NCBI GenBank assembly: GCA_965243285.1
Contig: OZ251537.1
Location: 1,736,001-1,800,000, forward strand
Origin: JAHRAW01 sp965243285
Lineage (GTDB): Bacteria > Pseudomonadota > Gammaproteobacteria > Arenicellales > Poriferihabitantaceae
Length of the DNA: 64,000 bases
Direction: 5' to 3'
The position numbers and the translations under genes are program-made. Numbering within the stretch: the first letter of the stretch is position 1; every line of letters starts with the position of its first letter. This document shows positions 58,401 to 64,000 of the stretch, one piece after another. The notes beneath the pieces are model-generated. The model did no database searches and was not told the origin of the DNA. It saw only the letters and a program-made list of their open reading frames with translations.

Positions 58401-61400
58401 GGCAACACGGCGACGGTGATGTTTACGGTCAGCGTCACTCGGTTGGCGTTCGTCGGCGGGGCGCCGGGCGATGAAACCTTCGCCGCCGGCACGGCGCTGA
58501 CGGTGGCGGATAGCAACGCCGTCACTTTGCCCGCCGTCACCGGCAATATCGGCGCTGATGATGATGTGGTTTATGCGTTGGTCGAAACCGGCGATACCAC
58601 CGATAAAGACACCGACCTGGCGGTCGATAATTTGCCGACCGGGCTGAGTTTCGACCCCGCCACCCGAGTTTTGACTGGCACGCCGCAATATGTGGACGAG
58701 GCGACGCTGTCCTATACCGCCACCGATGGCGGATTCAGCACGCTGACGGCGGAATTTGCGGTCACCATCACCGGGCCGAGCATTACCTCGCCCGGCGAGC
58801 AGAGTTTCGATGCCGGCGACGCCATGACCACGCTGATTTTGCCGGCCGCCACCGGCATGGCGACGCCGCTGGTTTATTCGCTGGTCGGGGCGGGCGGGAA
58901 TGGCGATACGGTCGATACATCGGATGATAATTTGCCGCCGGGGCTGGTTTTTGACGCTGATTCGGCCACCCGAACGCTGACCGGCACGCCGAGCACGGTG
59001 GCCGAGGCCGTAGACCTCACCTATCGAGTAACCGATAGATTTGGCAACACCGCTTTCGTCGAATTCGCCGTAACTATCACCGGGCCGAGCATTACCGCCC
59101 GTGGCGACCGAGAATATGGTGCCGGTTCGCCCATCGAGAGGCTGACTTTGCCGGCCGCCACCGGCATGGCGGCGCCGCTGACTTATTCGCTGATTGGGGC
59201 GGACGGGAATGCCACGACGGCCGATACATCGGATGATAATTTACCGCCGGGGCTGATTTTTGACCCCGCCGCCGACAGCCGAGAGTTGTCCGGCACGCCA
59301 AGCACGGTGGCGGATGCCGTAGACCTCACCTACCGAGTAACCGACCGATTTGGCAACACGGCTTTCGTGGAATTCGCCGTCACCATCACCGGCCCGGTGT
59401 TTGCCGACCTGACATCGCTCACCGGCCGAACCTACGCCGTAAACCAGCCCATCGCCATGCTTGTTTTGCCCACCGCCACGGGCAATGGCGTTGTTTCTTA
59501 CACCCTCGCCGGCGAAAATGGCGATAGTTTGGCGGATTCTGTGCCGGGGCTGAGTTTCAACCCCGCCGCCGATTCTCGTGAACTTTCCGGCCAACCCACC
59601 GCCGTCGCCCCCGCCGTCACGCTGGTCTACACCGCCACCGATACCGATGGCAGCGCCACCGCCACCTTCGAGGTGACCATCGCCGATGGCTTGATATTCC
59701 CCGCCGACCAGCCGGCCGACTTAACCCTGCCGGCCGGCACGGCGCTGACGGTGGCGGCCGGCAACGCCGTGACTTTGCCCGCCGTCACCGGCAACATCGG
59801 CGCTGATGATGATGTGGTTTATGCGCTGGTCGAAATCAGCGACACCACCGAGCGAGATACCGACCCGGCCACCGGTAATCTACCGACCGGCTTGAGTTTC
59901 GACCCCGCCACCCGAGTTTTGACCGGCACGCCGCAATATGTGGACGAGGCGACGCTGTCCTACACCGCCACCGATGGCGGATTCAGCACGCTGACGGCGG
60001 AATTCACCGTAACCATCACCGGCCCGAGCATTACCTCGCCCGGCGAGCAGAGTTTCGCCGCCGGCGATGCCATGACCACGCTGATTTTGCCGGCCGCCAC
60101 CGGCATGGCGACGCCGCTGACTTATTCGCTGATTGGGCTGGACGGCGATGCCACGACGGCCGATGTTACGGATGATAATCTGCCGCCGGGGCTGGTTTTT
60201 GACGCTGATTCGGCCACCCGAACGCTGACCGGCACGCCGAACACGGTGGCCGAGGCCGTAGACCTCACCTATCGAGTAACCGATAGATTTGGCAACACGG
60301 CATTTGTCGAATTCGCCGTAACTATCACCGGGCCGAGCATTACCGCCCGTGGCGACCGAGAATATGGTGCCGGTTCGCCCATCGAGAGGCTGATTTTGCC
60401 GGCCGCCACCGGCATGGCGGCGCCGCTGATTTATTCGCTGATTGGGGCGGACGGCGATGCTTCGACGGTCGATACATCGGATGATAATTTGCCGGATGGC
60501 TTGGTTTTTGACCCCGCCGCCGACAGCCGAGAGTTGTCCGGTACGCCGAGCACGGTGGCTGCTGCCGTAGACCTCACCTATCGAGTGACCGATAGATTTG
60601 GCAACACGGCATTTGTCGAATTCACCGTCACCATCACCGGCCCGGTGTTCGCCGCCGACCTGACATCGTTCACCGGCCGAACCTACGCCGTAAACCAGCC
60701 CATCGCCATGCTGACTTTGCCGACCGCCACGGGCAATGGCGGCATTTCCTACGCCTTGGCGGGTGAAAATGGCGATAGTTTGGCGGTGGCGGTGCCGGGG
60801 CTGAGTTTCAACCCCGCCGCCGATTCTCGTGAACTTTCCGGCCAACCCACCGCCGTAGCCCCCGCCGTCACGCTGGTCTACACCGCCACCGATACCGATG
60901 GCAGCGCCACCGCCACCTTCGAGGTGACCATCACTGATGGCTTGATATTCCCCGCCGACCAGCCGGCCGACTTAACCCTGCCGGCCGGCACGGCGCTGAC
61001 GGTGGCTGCCGGCAACGCCGTCACTTTGCCGGCCGTCACTGGCAACATCGGCGATGATGATGATGTGGTTTATGCGCTGGTCGAAATCAGCGATACCACC
61101 GAGCGAGATACCGACCCGGCCACCGATAATCTGCCGACCGGACTGGCTTTCGACCCCGCCACCCGAGTTTTGACTGGCACGCCGCAATATGTGGACGAGG
61201 CGACGCTGTCCTACACCGCCACCGATGGCGGATTCAGCACGCTGACGGCGGAATTCACCATCACCATCACCGGCCCGAGCATTACCTCGCCCGGCGATAA
61301 AACCTATCCGGTCGATTCGGCCATCGCCACGCTAATTTTGCCGGCCGCCACTGGCATGGCGACGCCGCTGACTTATTCGCTGGTCGGGCCGAGCGGGAAT

Positions 61401-64000
61401 GCCGACACTGTAGATACATTGGATGATAATTTGCCGGATGGTTTGGTTTTTGACCCCGCCGCCGCCGCCCGAACGCTGACTGGCGAGCCCACCGCCATCG
61501 CCGCCACGCTGCTCGACTACACCGTCACCGACCGTTTCGGCAATGTGGCGACGGTGATGTTTACGGTCAGCGTCACTCGGTTGGCGTTCGTCGGCGGGGC
61601 GCCGGGCGATGAAACCTTCGCCGCCGGCACGGCGCTGACGGTGGCGGATAGCAACGCCGTCACTTTGCCGGCCGTCACCGGCAATATCGGCGCTGATGAT
61701 GATGTGGTTTATGCGTTGGTCGAAATCAGCGACACCACCGATAAAGACACCGACCCGGCGGTCGATAATCTGCCGACCGGCTTGACTTTCGACCCCGCCA
61801 CCCGAGTGTTGACCGGCACGCCGCAATATGTGGACGAGGCGACGCTGTCCTACACCGCCACCGATGGCGGATTCAGCACGCTGACGGCGGAATTCACCGT
61901 AACCATCACCGGCCCGAGATTCGCTGATTTCAATGTGGGCGAGCAATCCTATTCGGCTGGCATGAGCATCGATGACCTCCCCCTGCCGGAAGCCACCGAT
62001 GGTTTTGGCGCTTTCACTTACACCTTGGCCGGGCCGGACGGCGAGACCGTCGCCGAGTTGTTCACCGGGCTTAGTTTCGATGGCGCCGCCGCCAGTCGCA
62101 CTTTATCCGGCACGCCGAGCGTGGCCGGCCAGGTCATGCTGACCTACATCGCCACGGATGAGTCCGACAACGCCACCGATGGCACGGCGATCTTTATGGT
62201 GACGGTGCATCATGTGTTGCCGGCCCCGGTCTCGCAATCATTCAGCGCTGGCTCGGTGGTTTCGCTCGCATTGCCGGCGGCCATCGGCGGCGGCGCTGCA
62301 TTTGTTTATGGCTTGACGGCCGCCGCCGGTAGCGTTTTCCCCGCTGGTTTGGTTTTTACCGACACCGCCACTGCCCGTGTGTTATCCGGCGTGCCGACCA
62401 CGGTGACCACCAGCCCGGTCACGCTGGTGTACACCGCCGACCGCGGCAGCGGCGATGACGCCATCAGCCTCACTGCAACATTCGAAGTCACCATCACCGC
62501 GGCGGCGGATGAGACGTTTGACATCGATGACCAAGAATATGCCGCCGGCACGGCGCTCACTGCCGACACCAGCCTCACTCTGCCGCAAATCGCCATCCCT
62601 GAGCCTGAGGTGAGGTACGCCTTGGACGGCACCTATGGCGCCACCGGCGATGCCCTGCCGGGCGGCTTTAGTTTCGACGAAAACAGCCGAGTTTTGAGTG
62701 GCGAGCCGACCGTGGCCGGCGCATTTCCAGTAACCTACACCGCCCGCCGCAGCGGCGTCCTCATCGCCAGCGGCGATTTCACCATTACGGTGACTCATGT
62801 ACTAGAGACCCCGGGCGATGAAACCTACGCTGTCGGCGGGGCTGTTAATTTGACGCTGCCCACCGCCCTTGGCGACCCCGATGGCGTCTTGGTATACGCC
62901 CTGAACAACGCCGACGCGGACACTGACGATTTGCCCGCTGGCTTGCTTTTTGCTGCCGGCGCCCGAGTTTTGAGCGGCACGCCGAGCGCTGCGGGCGTAT
63001 TTTCGCTTGCCTACACCGCCAGCCGAGCGGAAACCGATGGCGGGGCGGGCGGCATCATTGCCACCATGCAATTTGTGGTCACCATCACCGGACCGCGGTT
63101 CGTTAATTTCGAGGAAGATGTAAGCGACCGAAACTACCCAGCCGGCGAGATGATCGACAATCTCACCCTGCCGGTCGCGACTGACGGCTTCGGCGCTTTT
63201 ACTTACACCTTGACCGGGCCGGACGGCGAGACCGTCGCCGAGTTGTTCACCGGGCTTAGTTTCGATGGCGCCGCCGATAGCCGCATATTATCCGGCACGC
63301 CGACTGCAGCGGCCGCGGTCACCCTCACCTACATCGCCACCGATAGTGCTACGCCGCCTAACGCCACCGATGGCACGGCGACTTTTGTGGTCTCGGTGGG
63401 GCAGCGGGAGTTTGCTAGGACAATTCCCCCCCAGAGTTACCCAGCCGGCGATAGCATTGAGCCGCTGACTTTGCCCGCGATAGTCGGCGGCGGGGATTTG
63501 ACCTACGCCGTGACCGGGCCCGGTAATGCGGCCGTGGGGGATGCCGTGCCCGGGCTGGCGTTCGATGCCGATAGCCGTATTTTGTCCGGCGTGCCGAGGG
63601 CGGAGGCGGCGGCGGTCACCCTCACCTACACCGCCGGCCCCGCCGGCATCGATGACATCCAGGTCGCCACCGTACAATTCACCGTGACCATCTCCGCCCA
63701 TGTATTCACCGAGCAGGAAATCGCCACCGCGGTCAACATGGTGGTTTTGCCGGAAGTCACGCGCGCCATCGCCGGCAATGTCACCGCCGCCATCACGCAG
63801 CGAATTGGGCGCGCCGGGGCCGGCTCGGTGGGGCCCTCCATCAGCCTCGGCGGGCAGGGCAGCGTGGCCGGCGTGCTCGGTGCCCACGGCCAAGCCATGG
63901 CAGAGGATTCGCGCGCTACTAAAGCACTGCTGGCGGGTTCCGAATTCACCCTACCGCTGAATGCCAGCGGCGATGGCGGCGGCGCGGCCTCGACCACGCT
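43464..64000 (+). CDS. Giant secreted protein with about 64 putative-Ig (He_PIG-type) repeats, C-terminus beyond window
   Basis: One frame is open from ATG 43464-43466 to the right edge: at least 6,845 codons. I checked the frame at more than a dozen points across its length. Residues 1-40 (MISPYRLLCRDASPSRR, then SLAVVALAGLLGGSAPAYAQA) form a Sec signal peptide with cleavage after AYA or AQA. The rest is a string of about 106-residue beta-sandwich repeats, each with the pattern LPGLxFDxxxRxLSGTPTxAGxxxLxYTATD ... FxVTITGPxF. That is the He_PIG / cadherin-like Ig family of surface adhesins. A His-rich segment interrupts repeats near residue 235-275. The section around residues 2990-3720 has Cys-bearing repeats. 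Residues 4150-6160 are near-identical repeats. The last 100 residues lose the pattern and become Ala/Gly-rich, perhaps the linker to an outer-membrane or secretion domain outside the window. The ligand is unknown. Confidence 0.9.
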   Translation, partial: MISPYRLLCRDASPSRRANSLAVVALAGLLGGSAPAYAQATGIDLPDLPELSFSVSRIITPVTLPIATGDGDPVYSLIGPNESALAKAVPGLNFDAGSRSLLGVPQAVVDMVELTYRSVVAEVTVDGVVTVPGSTAESTFTVSVTKNDDAFLPEIVDRTYTVDVPIDNLTLPAAAGATRYLLFDATGVVVYGPLNDGIIPNAPAPGLTYAGGVISGTPSAAGAFVLTYYALDFPAQQYSHEHSHEHRHEHGHQISHDHSHQPSPQSIHQHEHQHGIQLRRLFTLVVETKFPVIADKTYAAGAAIAVTLPAVIGDRGDPKYALAGDGMSLDAVLPGLMFDSASRVLSAAAGAVTTATATASDGIPLTYTAEDAGVTTTSTFRVRITGPVFAEDAVPLAQTYPAGTAIVALTLPKAASAAGPVTYTLLGTDADATPLDGTPQSAVPGLVFDASTQALTGTPTTIGSTTLVYTATDKHGNSTTTSFAVEIRRAFSSEVMAISGPAGTMESQTLPSATGGGAPVYALLGPQGTRLEPKLPVGLAFDADTRLLSGQLHTAGSVMLTYRVYEKADDATAEATLETEIKVTVVAPMFVAAPQNRQYLVDVEVSPVPLPAATADPENPPASGDFSYEVVLADDDGNTPLHQAVPGLSFAAVAAERRITGTPTTPGVTTLLYRATDPYNNEVEAPFTINVTTLSFENQPMDGSFAAGDSVNLTLPTADSEAGGEAPIYMLTGPEIPDLAPGEVLPGLSFDPDNRILAGTPTAAGESTLTYTATTATSSVMATFSIAVSGPMFADTPLLPNGEKIYDTATTKPITLALPEAMGYTPLIYALTLSDGTKVGNGDDAWRGLSFNSDTQVLTGRPTHGTDTMLTYRATDAGGNTVTKKFPFKVLGLRFINPEEATRTYPAGKTIAEWTLPSFAGHNARLSDLGVGKNSVDGAVPGLRVDISVRKDDASIYNFAAPYVISGRPRHAGIHAVTYEIISIKDDEILEQIDTIFTLTISGPSFATSLDAQSYTIDVEIDALALPQASGGYPAGDYIYAISGTVPGLSFNSDARLLTGTPTASGVFTLEYSATDPGRNVVTTPVVIAVDAPGFVTSLSAQNYTAGVEIEALILPLVDGSYTPYTYALSGAEDAVDATLSAVAPGLSFNSDSTMRILTGTPTAAGAVTLIYRATDPSGNVSTAPLEIYVDGPSFDTSPEAQNYTAGTKIEALTLPLVTGGYPAANYAYAISGADDAALSVAVPGLVFDDDSRVLSGTPTAGAAALMLSYRATDPGGNAASEEFAITIAGPIFDGAPSDQEYAVDVDIGELILPLAAGDGVTYDLLGSDNEAVADAVPGLVFDAATQVLSGTPSAAADLTMTYRATGAAGASETYFRVAVTAGLSFADTKLAYSYPVGAAIDPPTTLPQAMGGAGVVTYALAYSDGVAVSASVDSSSAVPGLIFDPDSRLLSGTPSGVDTVGALGDIDLDYTATDAQGNAVTADIVVTITGPVFPQLPLVDRTFNPGQAFNFIDGVVIDREVYALAEASGAEPITYALVYTPNVVLYGLNFHESSRQLRGFAGRAGGADVTYTATDTHGNASAAAEFRIIVTAPSFPAPPVAQSYTAGIANPSPLILPEASDVFGGSRYALGGADGDTLAATLPGLVFDADTREISGAPAAAGMYTLAYGVTDGYGNTASAEFIVTVADSMFATPVPGAQNYVAGQAIAAPPTFPLAPPADGDAPFTYTLTGPGGATLAATLPGLEFDPSSRILAGTPSRAGGAVMLTYTVTDAAGRVWSAEITVTVAGPIFASPPPGDQRYTIHTAITPLTLPAAADALSYTLFGAAGTADSPNLPPGLRFNQSDRILRGTPTATGGYPLTYTAHAASGVSSIVFEVTVDGMVAFATPPVAQRYVVGGSIYLTLPPAVATTGTPLYTLTTADNTPLASALPGLSFDAESQILSSEELTAAGRTGLVYTASVGADSATAAFDIEVAGVLPYLRNRRYTVGVAINSLTTLPQARGDGDDAVYTVVGAGEMAVAESAPGLAFDAENRVLSGTPQHAVSSKTPLILTYRSHTDGVAADERYFRLRINPLLPMIADYTFDAGVEIPSDKEIVLPLLVVAVGGEDLLNGSGDLFGARAPGLIFGSNGDFYRISGTPTTAGAFTHTYDAYNIPGYPNFYAQRKFTIFITRNLPPVESQNYAAGEAIDSLTFMEATGGTPMYSVTGPDGVALSEAAPGLSFDPITRTLSGTPTTAGVFMLTYVVADDADGATGAGAVESKSPFTVTITGPVFAQQPADQTFVVDEMLTALALPSASGNGMVSYDLAGANGDTLDVAVPGLVFNNDADSRELSGQPTAAAAAVTLVYTATDDDGTATVTFDVTIHVALAFPAGQPADQEFAAGTALTVADGNAVTLPAVTGNIGADDDVVYALVEISDTTDKDTDPAVNNLPTGLNFDPATRILTGTPEYADEATLAYTATDGTFSTLTAEFTITITDNLRFSPPQSDISRIASTSSTAHGLGLQRARGGTAPISYTLTGAGGEPLADILPGATLISNSGGIFLSTLLTRVGTFALKYTATDAADATVVANFNVVIDHDVVAHQVLDFLSVQGNITANIDQNLDEQLPAAGISAFYFLIGAGGEDLQDALPQAAAAFDDNSDARRLTATPTRAGAYPLRYRIQLGNGIHRDSTFTVNVPGPTLAASPPLVDMAYEIGDMVDVTLPAGVGVGPFAYTVTGPDGQALDEAAPGLVFNDAAASRVLSGPPTSASRSILTYTAADKYQNRATATFMVSVGTLMLPAIADQSFAAGTAVALTLPPIAAAGLSYALEGTLPAGLSFADRVLSGTPTTAADAVTLTYIASEGDDEIGRQVFTVTITSPPPAFPPTVGIGATPDTDVINLYYPVGEAITQTTLPLVANIPTPAADRFLEYEAVDSAGDYQSSPGGLSLGGGVRHNSVNPSRAVYLAGTPSAGNVGSHAFTYRLTNYANGFTSPQVVDFLTFNLSICEAGNTHAVPAGNVPCTGAVTGTIPDIEPQTYTTADTVAFTLPQAIGTDPEATLTYALTGDSGVAVGSVLPGLSFDADGRALAGTPTTATTAPVSLTYTASDSAEIVAMAIFEVTVTIAVPEPAFPAAVDIGATPLTNVINLYYKAGTSITPLTLPLVDNIPTDIDPGNLVYELVNSAGSPDPAPGGVNFNHRDDPDSVVLSGTTNASSSDTIALTYRLIELDFDTSQVTQVFASLDFNITICAADNTNAVPAGNVPCADLVSIPDIEPQTYTTADTVAFTLPQAIDADADATLIYALTGDSGVAVGSVLPGLSFDVANRALAGTPTTATTAPVSLTYAASDSAEIVAMAIFEVTVTIAVPEPAFPAAVDIGATPLTNVINLYYKAGTLITPLTLPLVDNIPTDIDPGNLVYELVNSAGSPDSAPGGVNFNHRRNPDSVVLSGTTNASSSDTIALTYRLIELDLGTFQVTQVFASLDFNITICEADNTNAVPAGNVPCADLVSIPDIEPQTYTTADTVAFTLPEAIDADADATLIYALTGADGVMVASVLPGLSFELAGRALAGMPTTVTTDPVPLTYTAIDGPTTDGSDEVARTIFTVTISASPVTGFPSPVGVGATPDSDVINLYYKADTEITRLELPLIDNPPANINAPGVEYVLLNAQGNTESAPGGLNFVDMHISSFSNNNPPSVSLQGTPTLPGSHVFTYRLAEYNFAGDEVQIFDTLTLNLTICAADDADADNDTGAEVCTPPVTIPAIPRQNYTAGVAATLFLPLASGDDGTMLSYKMVGNAESAVRDVVPGMSFDADNRVLQGQPTTAASDTLTYRAIDGSNSDGSDNVVATAEFDVVVRHAFPPPPAEQAYRVGVLIDELTLPQAVGGGALIYALSGPGEAATAPNLPAGLSFDATEQVLSGTPSTPAAVTLLYTASDGPLTDGTDEVARLEFMVSITQDAFPADQLPELTLAAGTALTEADGNAITLPETIGGGDLTYALINAHASTDDLPPGLTFTAAERILSGTPTTAATTTLNYTASQTNAGITTQVAAGQFVVTITGPVFAQQPADQTFVVDEMLTALALPSASGNGTVSYALAGENGDSLADAVPGLSFNPAADSRELSGQPTAVAPAVTLVYTATDDDGSATATFEVTIADGLIFPADQPADLTLPAGTALTVADSNAVTLPAVTGNIGADDDVVYALVETSDTTDKDTDPAVDNLPTGLSFDPATRVLTGTPQYVDEATLSYTATDGGFSTLMADFTITITGPAITSPGDKTYPVDSAIATLILPAATGMATPLTYSLVGPSGNADTVDTLDDNLPDGLVFDPAAAARTLTGEPTAIAATLLDYTVTDRFGNTATVMFTVSVTRLAFVGGAPGDETFAAGTALTVADSNAVTLPAVTGNIGADDDVIYALVETGDTTDKDTDPAVDNLPTGLSFDPATRVLTGTPEFVDVATLVYTATDGGFSTLTADFTITITGPAITSPGDKTYPVDSAIATLILPAATGMATPLTYSLVGPGGDADTVDTSDDNLPDGLVFDPAAASRELSGTPSTVASAVTLTYRVTDRFGNTATVMFTVSVTRLAFVGGAPGDETFAAGTALTVAAGNAVTLPAVTGNIGADDDVVYALVEISDTTDKDTDPAVDNLPTGLNFDAATRILTGTPEFVDVATLSYTATDGGFSTLTADFTVTITGPAITSPGDKTYPVDSAIATLILPAATGMATPLTYSLVGPGGDADTVDTSDDNLPDGLVFDPAADSRELSGTPSMVAAAVTLTYRVTDRFGNVATVMFTVSVTRLAFVGGAPGDETFAAGTALTVAAGNAVTLPAVTGNIGADDDVVYALVETSDTTDKDTDPAVDNLPTGLSFDPATRVLTGTPQYVDEATLSYTATDGGFSTLTAEFTVTITGPSITSPGDKTYPVDSAIATLILPAATGMATPLIYSLIGADGDASTVDTSDDNLPDGLVFDPAADSRELSGTPSTVASAVTLTYRVTDRFGNTATVMFTVSVTRLAFVGGAPGDETFAAGTALTVADSNAVTLPAVTGNIGADDDVVYALVETGDTTDKDTDLAVDNLPTGLSFDPATRVLTGTPQYVDEATLSYTATDGGFSTLTAEFAVTITGPSITSPGEQSFDAGDAMTTLILPAATGMATPLVYSLVGAGGNGDTVDTSDDNLPPGLVFDADSATRTLTGTPSTVAEAVDLTYRVTDRFGNTAFVEFAVTITGPSITARGDREYGAGSPIERLTLPAATGMAAPLTYSLIGADGNATTADTSDDNLPPGLIFDPAADSRELSGTPSTVADAVDLTYRVTDRFGNTAFVEFAVTITGPVFADLTSLTGRTYAVNQPIAMLVLPTATGNGVVSYTLAGENGDSLADSVPGLSFNPAADSRELSGQPTAVAPAVTLVYTATDTDGSATATFEVTIADGLIFPADQPADLTLPAGTALTVAAGNAVTLPAVTGNIGADDDVVYALVEISDTTERDTDPATGNLPTGLSFDPATRVLTGTPQYVDEATLSYTATDGGFSTLTAEFTVTITGPSITSPGEQSFAAGDAMTTLILPAATGMATPLTYSLIGLDGDATTADVTDDNLPPGLVFDADSATRTLTGTPNTVAEAVDLTYRVTDRFGNTAFVEFAVTITGPSITARGDREYGAGSPIERLILPAATGMAAPLIYSLIGADGDASTVDTSDDNLPDGLVFDPAADSRELSGTPSTVAAAVDLTYRVTDRFGNTAFVEFTVTITGPVFAADLTSFTGRTYAVNQPIAMLTLPTATGNGGISYALAGENGDSLAVAVPGLSFNPAADSRELSGQPTAVAPAVTLVYTATDTDGSATATFEVTITDGLIFPADQPADLTLPAGTALTVAAGNAVTLPAVTGNIGDDDDVVYALVEISDTTERDTDPATDNLPTGLAFDPATRVLTGTPQYVDEATLSYTATDGGFSTLTAEFTITITGPSITSPGDKTYPVDSAIATLILPAATGMATPLTYSLVGPSGNADTVDTLDDNLPDGLVFDPAAAARTLTGEPTAIAATLLDYTVTDRFGNVATVMFTVSVTRLAFVGGAPGDETFAAGTALTVADSNAVTLPAVTGNIGADDDVVYALVEISDTTDKDTDPAVDNLPTGLTFDPATRVLTGTPQYVDEATLSYTATDGGFSTLTAEFTVTITGPRFADFNVGEQSYSAGMSIDDLPLPEATDGFGAFTYTLAGPDGETVAELFTGLSFDGAAASRTLSGTPSVAGQVMLTYIATDESDNATDGTAIFMVTVHHVLPAPVSQSFSAGSVVSLALPAAIGGGAAFVYGLTAAAGSVFPAGLVFTDTATARVLSGVPTTVTTSPVTLVYTADRGSGDDAISLTATFEVTITAAADETFDIDDQEYAAGTALTADTSLTLPQIAIPEPEVRYALDGTYGATGDALPGGFSFDENSRVLSGEPTVAGAFPVTYTARRSGVLIASGDFTITVTHVLETPGDETYAVGGAVNLTLPTALGDPDGVLVYALNNADADTDDLPAGLLFAAGARVLSGTPSAAGVFSLAYTASRAETDGGAGGIIATMQFVVTITGPRFVNFEEDVSDRNYPAGEMIDNLTLPVATDGFGAFTYTLTGPDGETVAELFTGLSFDGAADSRILSGTPTAAAAVTLTYIATDSATPPNATDGTATFVVSVGQREFARTIPPQSYPAGDSIEPLTLPAIVGGGDLTYAVTGPGNAAVGDAVPGLAFDADSRILSGVPRAEAAAVTLTYTAGPAGIDDIQVATVQFTVTISAHVFTEQEIATAVNMVVLPEVTRAIAGNVTAAITQRIGRAGAGSVGPSISLGGQGSVAGVLGAHGQAMAEDSRATKALLAGSEFTLPLNASGDGGGAASTT
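52431..54600 (+). repeat. Three copies of a 720-bp unit inside the giant gene
   Basis: The phrase ATTCCCGACATCGAGCCGCA recurs at about 52500, 53220 and 53940, exactly 720 bp apart (240 codons). Copies 1 and 2 are nearly identical over hundreds of bases; copy 3 is more diverged. Each unit encodes two Ig-like repeats and a Cys-x-Cys-type pair (CEA/CAA...NVPC). Confidence 0.9.
55900..61920 (+). repeat. Block of near-identical ~640-bp units inside the giant gene
   Basis: The phrase GCCGGCACGGCGCTGACGGT recurs at about 55919 (one mismatch), 56557, 57199, 57841, 58483, 59738, 60982 and 61621. Most steps are 638-642 bp and the larger steps are compounded or variant units. Each encodes two Ig-like repeats (ADDDVVYALVE / DTDPAVDNLPTGLSF, then SPGDKTYPVDSAIATLILPAATGM). 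Identity between units looks above 90% at the DNA level, so these are recent duplications or gene-conversion products. Confidence 0.9.

Noticed and set aside
44427..63997. Many long minus-strand open frames opposite the giant gene (for example 59880-60845)
   Set aside because: They recur with the repeat period, lack family likeness, and mirror the codon pattern of the plus-strand Ig repeats; they are shadows.

Overview
The window looks like a GC-rich chromosome segment of a gammaproteobacterium with sulfur-oxidiser traits. The gene order lolB-ispE-tRNA-Gln-prs-rplY-pth-ychF and the order thrS-infC-rpmI-rplT-(...)-pheS-pheT are those of Gamma/Betaproteobacteria. The dsrE-dsrF-dsrH-dsrC-dsrM-dsrK block, with a DsrC that has both C-terminal cysteines, points to Dsr-type sulfur metabolism. 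A split adenosylcobalamin-dependent ribonucleotide reductase (nrdJa/nrdJb) and cobS/cobT of aerobic cobalamin synthesis fit a B12-dependent lifestyle. Species identity cannot be read from the sequence; a marine or host-associated sulfur oxidiser is only a guess.

Layout: 1-6930 (minus strand) holds the translation cluster pheT(partial)-pheS-GIY-YIG protein-RDD protein-rplT-rpmI-infC-thrS and tRNA-Val(GAC). 6930-10151 holds RNase E (rne) with a long upstream region and a clear terminator. 10188-18112 holds fadI-fadJ (beta-oxidation), a DUF4268-like gene and nrdJa-nrdJb. 18565-22978 (minus) is the dsr block, followed by ggt. 24988-26165 is a wasteland with a degraded IS1595-type transposase and repeats. 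26166-34204 holds orn, cobS, cobT, a broken NYN/LOTUS gene and a NorD-like von Willebrand protein. 34915-42365 (minus) is ychF-pth-rplY-prs-tRNA-Gln-ispE-lolB. From 43464 to the right edge there is one uninterrupted reading frame of at least 6,845 codons. It has a signal peptide and about 64 immunoglobulin-like 'putative Ig' (He_PIG-type) repeats, and is therefore a giant secreted or surface protein. It is by far the largest object here and is not finished at the window end.

Two genome-wide oddities stand out. First, almost every larger intergenic gap carries a member of one mosaic repeat family. Outer inverted termini resemble GATTTATATACCTAAATCTG, the arms are low-complexity (TTTTGGC/AAAAGCC-type, some in exact 12-bp or 18-bp tandem arrays), and a GC-clamped hairpin core often sits between them. 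Second, many otherwise ordinary proteins (PheT, FadI, FadJ, NrdJb, DsrE, CobT, YchF, LolB, RNase E) carry in-frame short tandem-repeat insertions or tails. The ends of orn and rplY and the start of lolB have also been tandemly multiplied. The same genome therefore appears to have unusually active short-repeat expansion in both coding and non-coding DNA.
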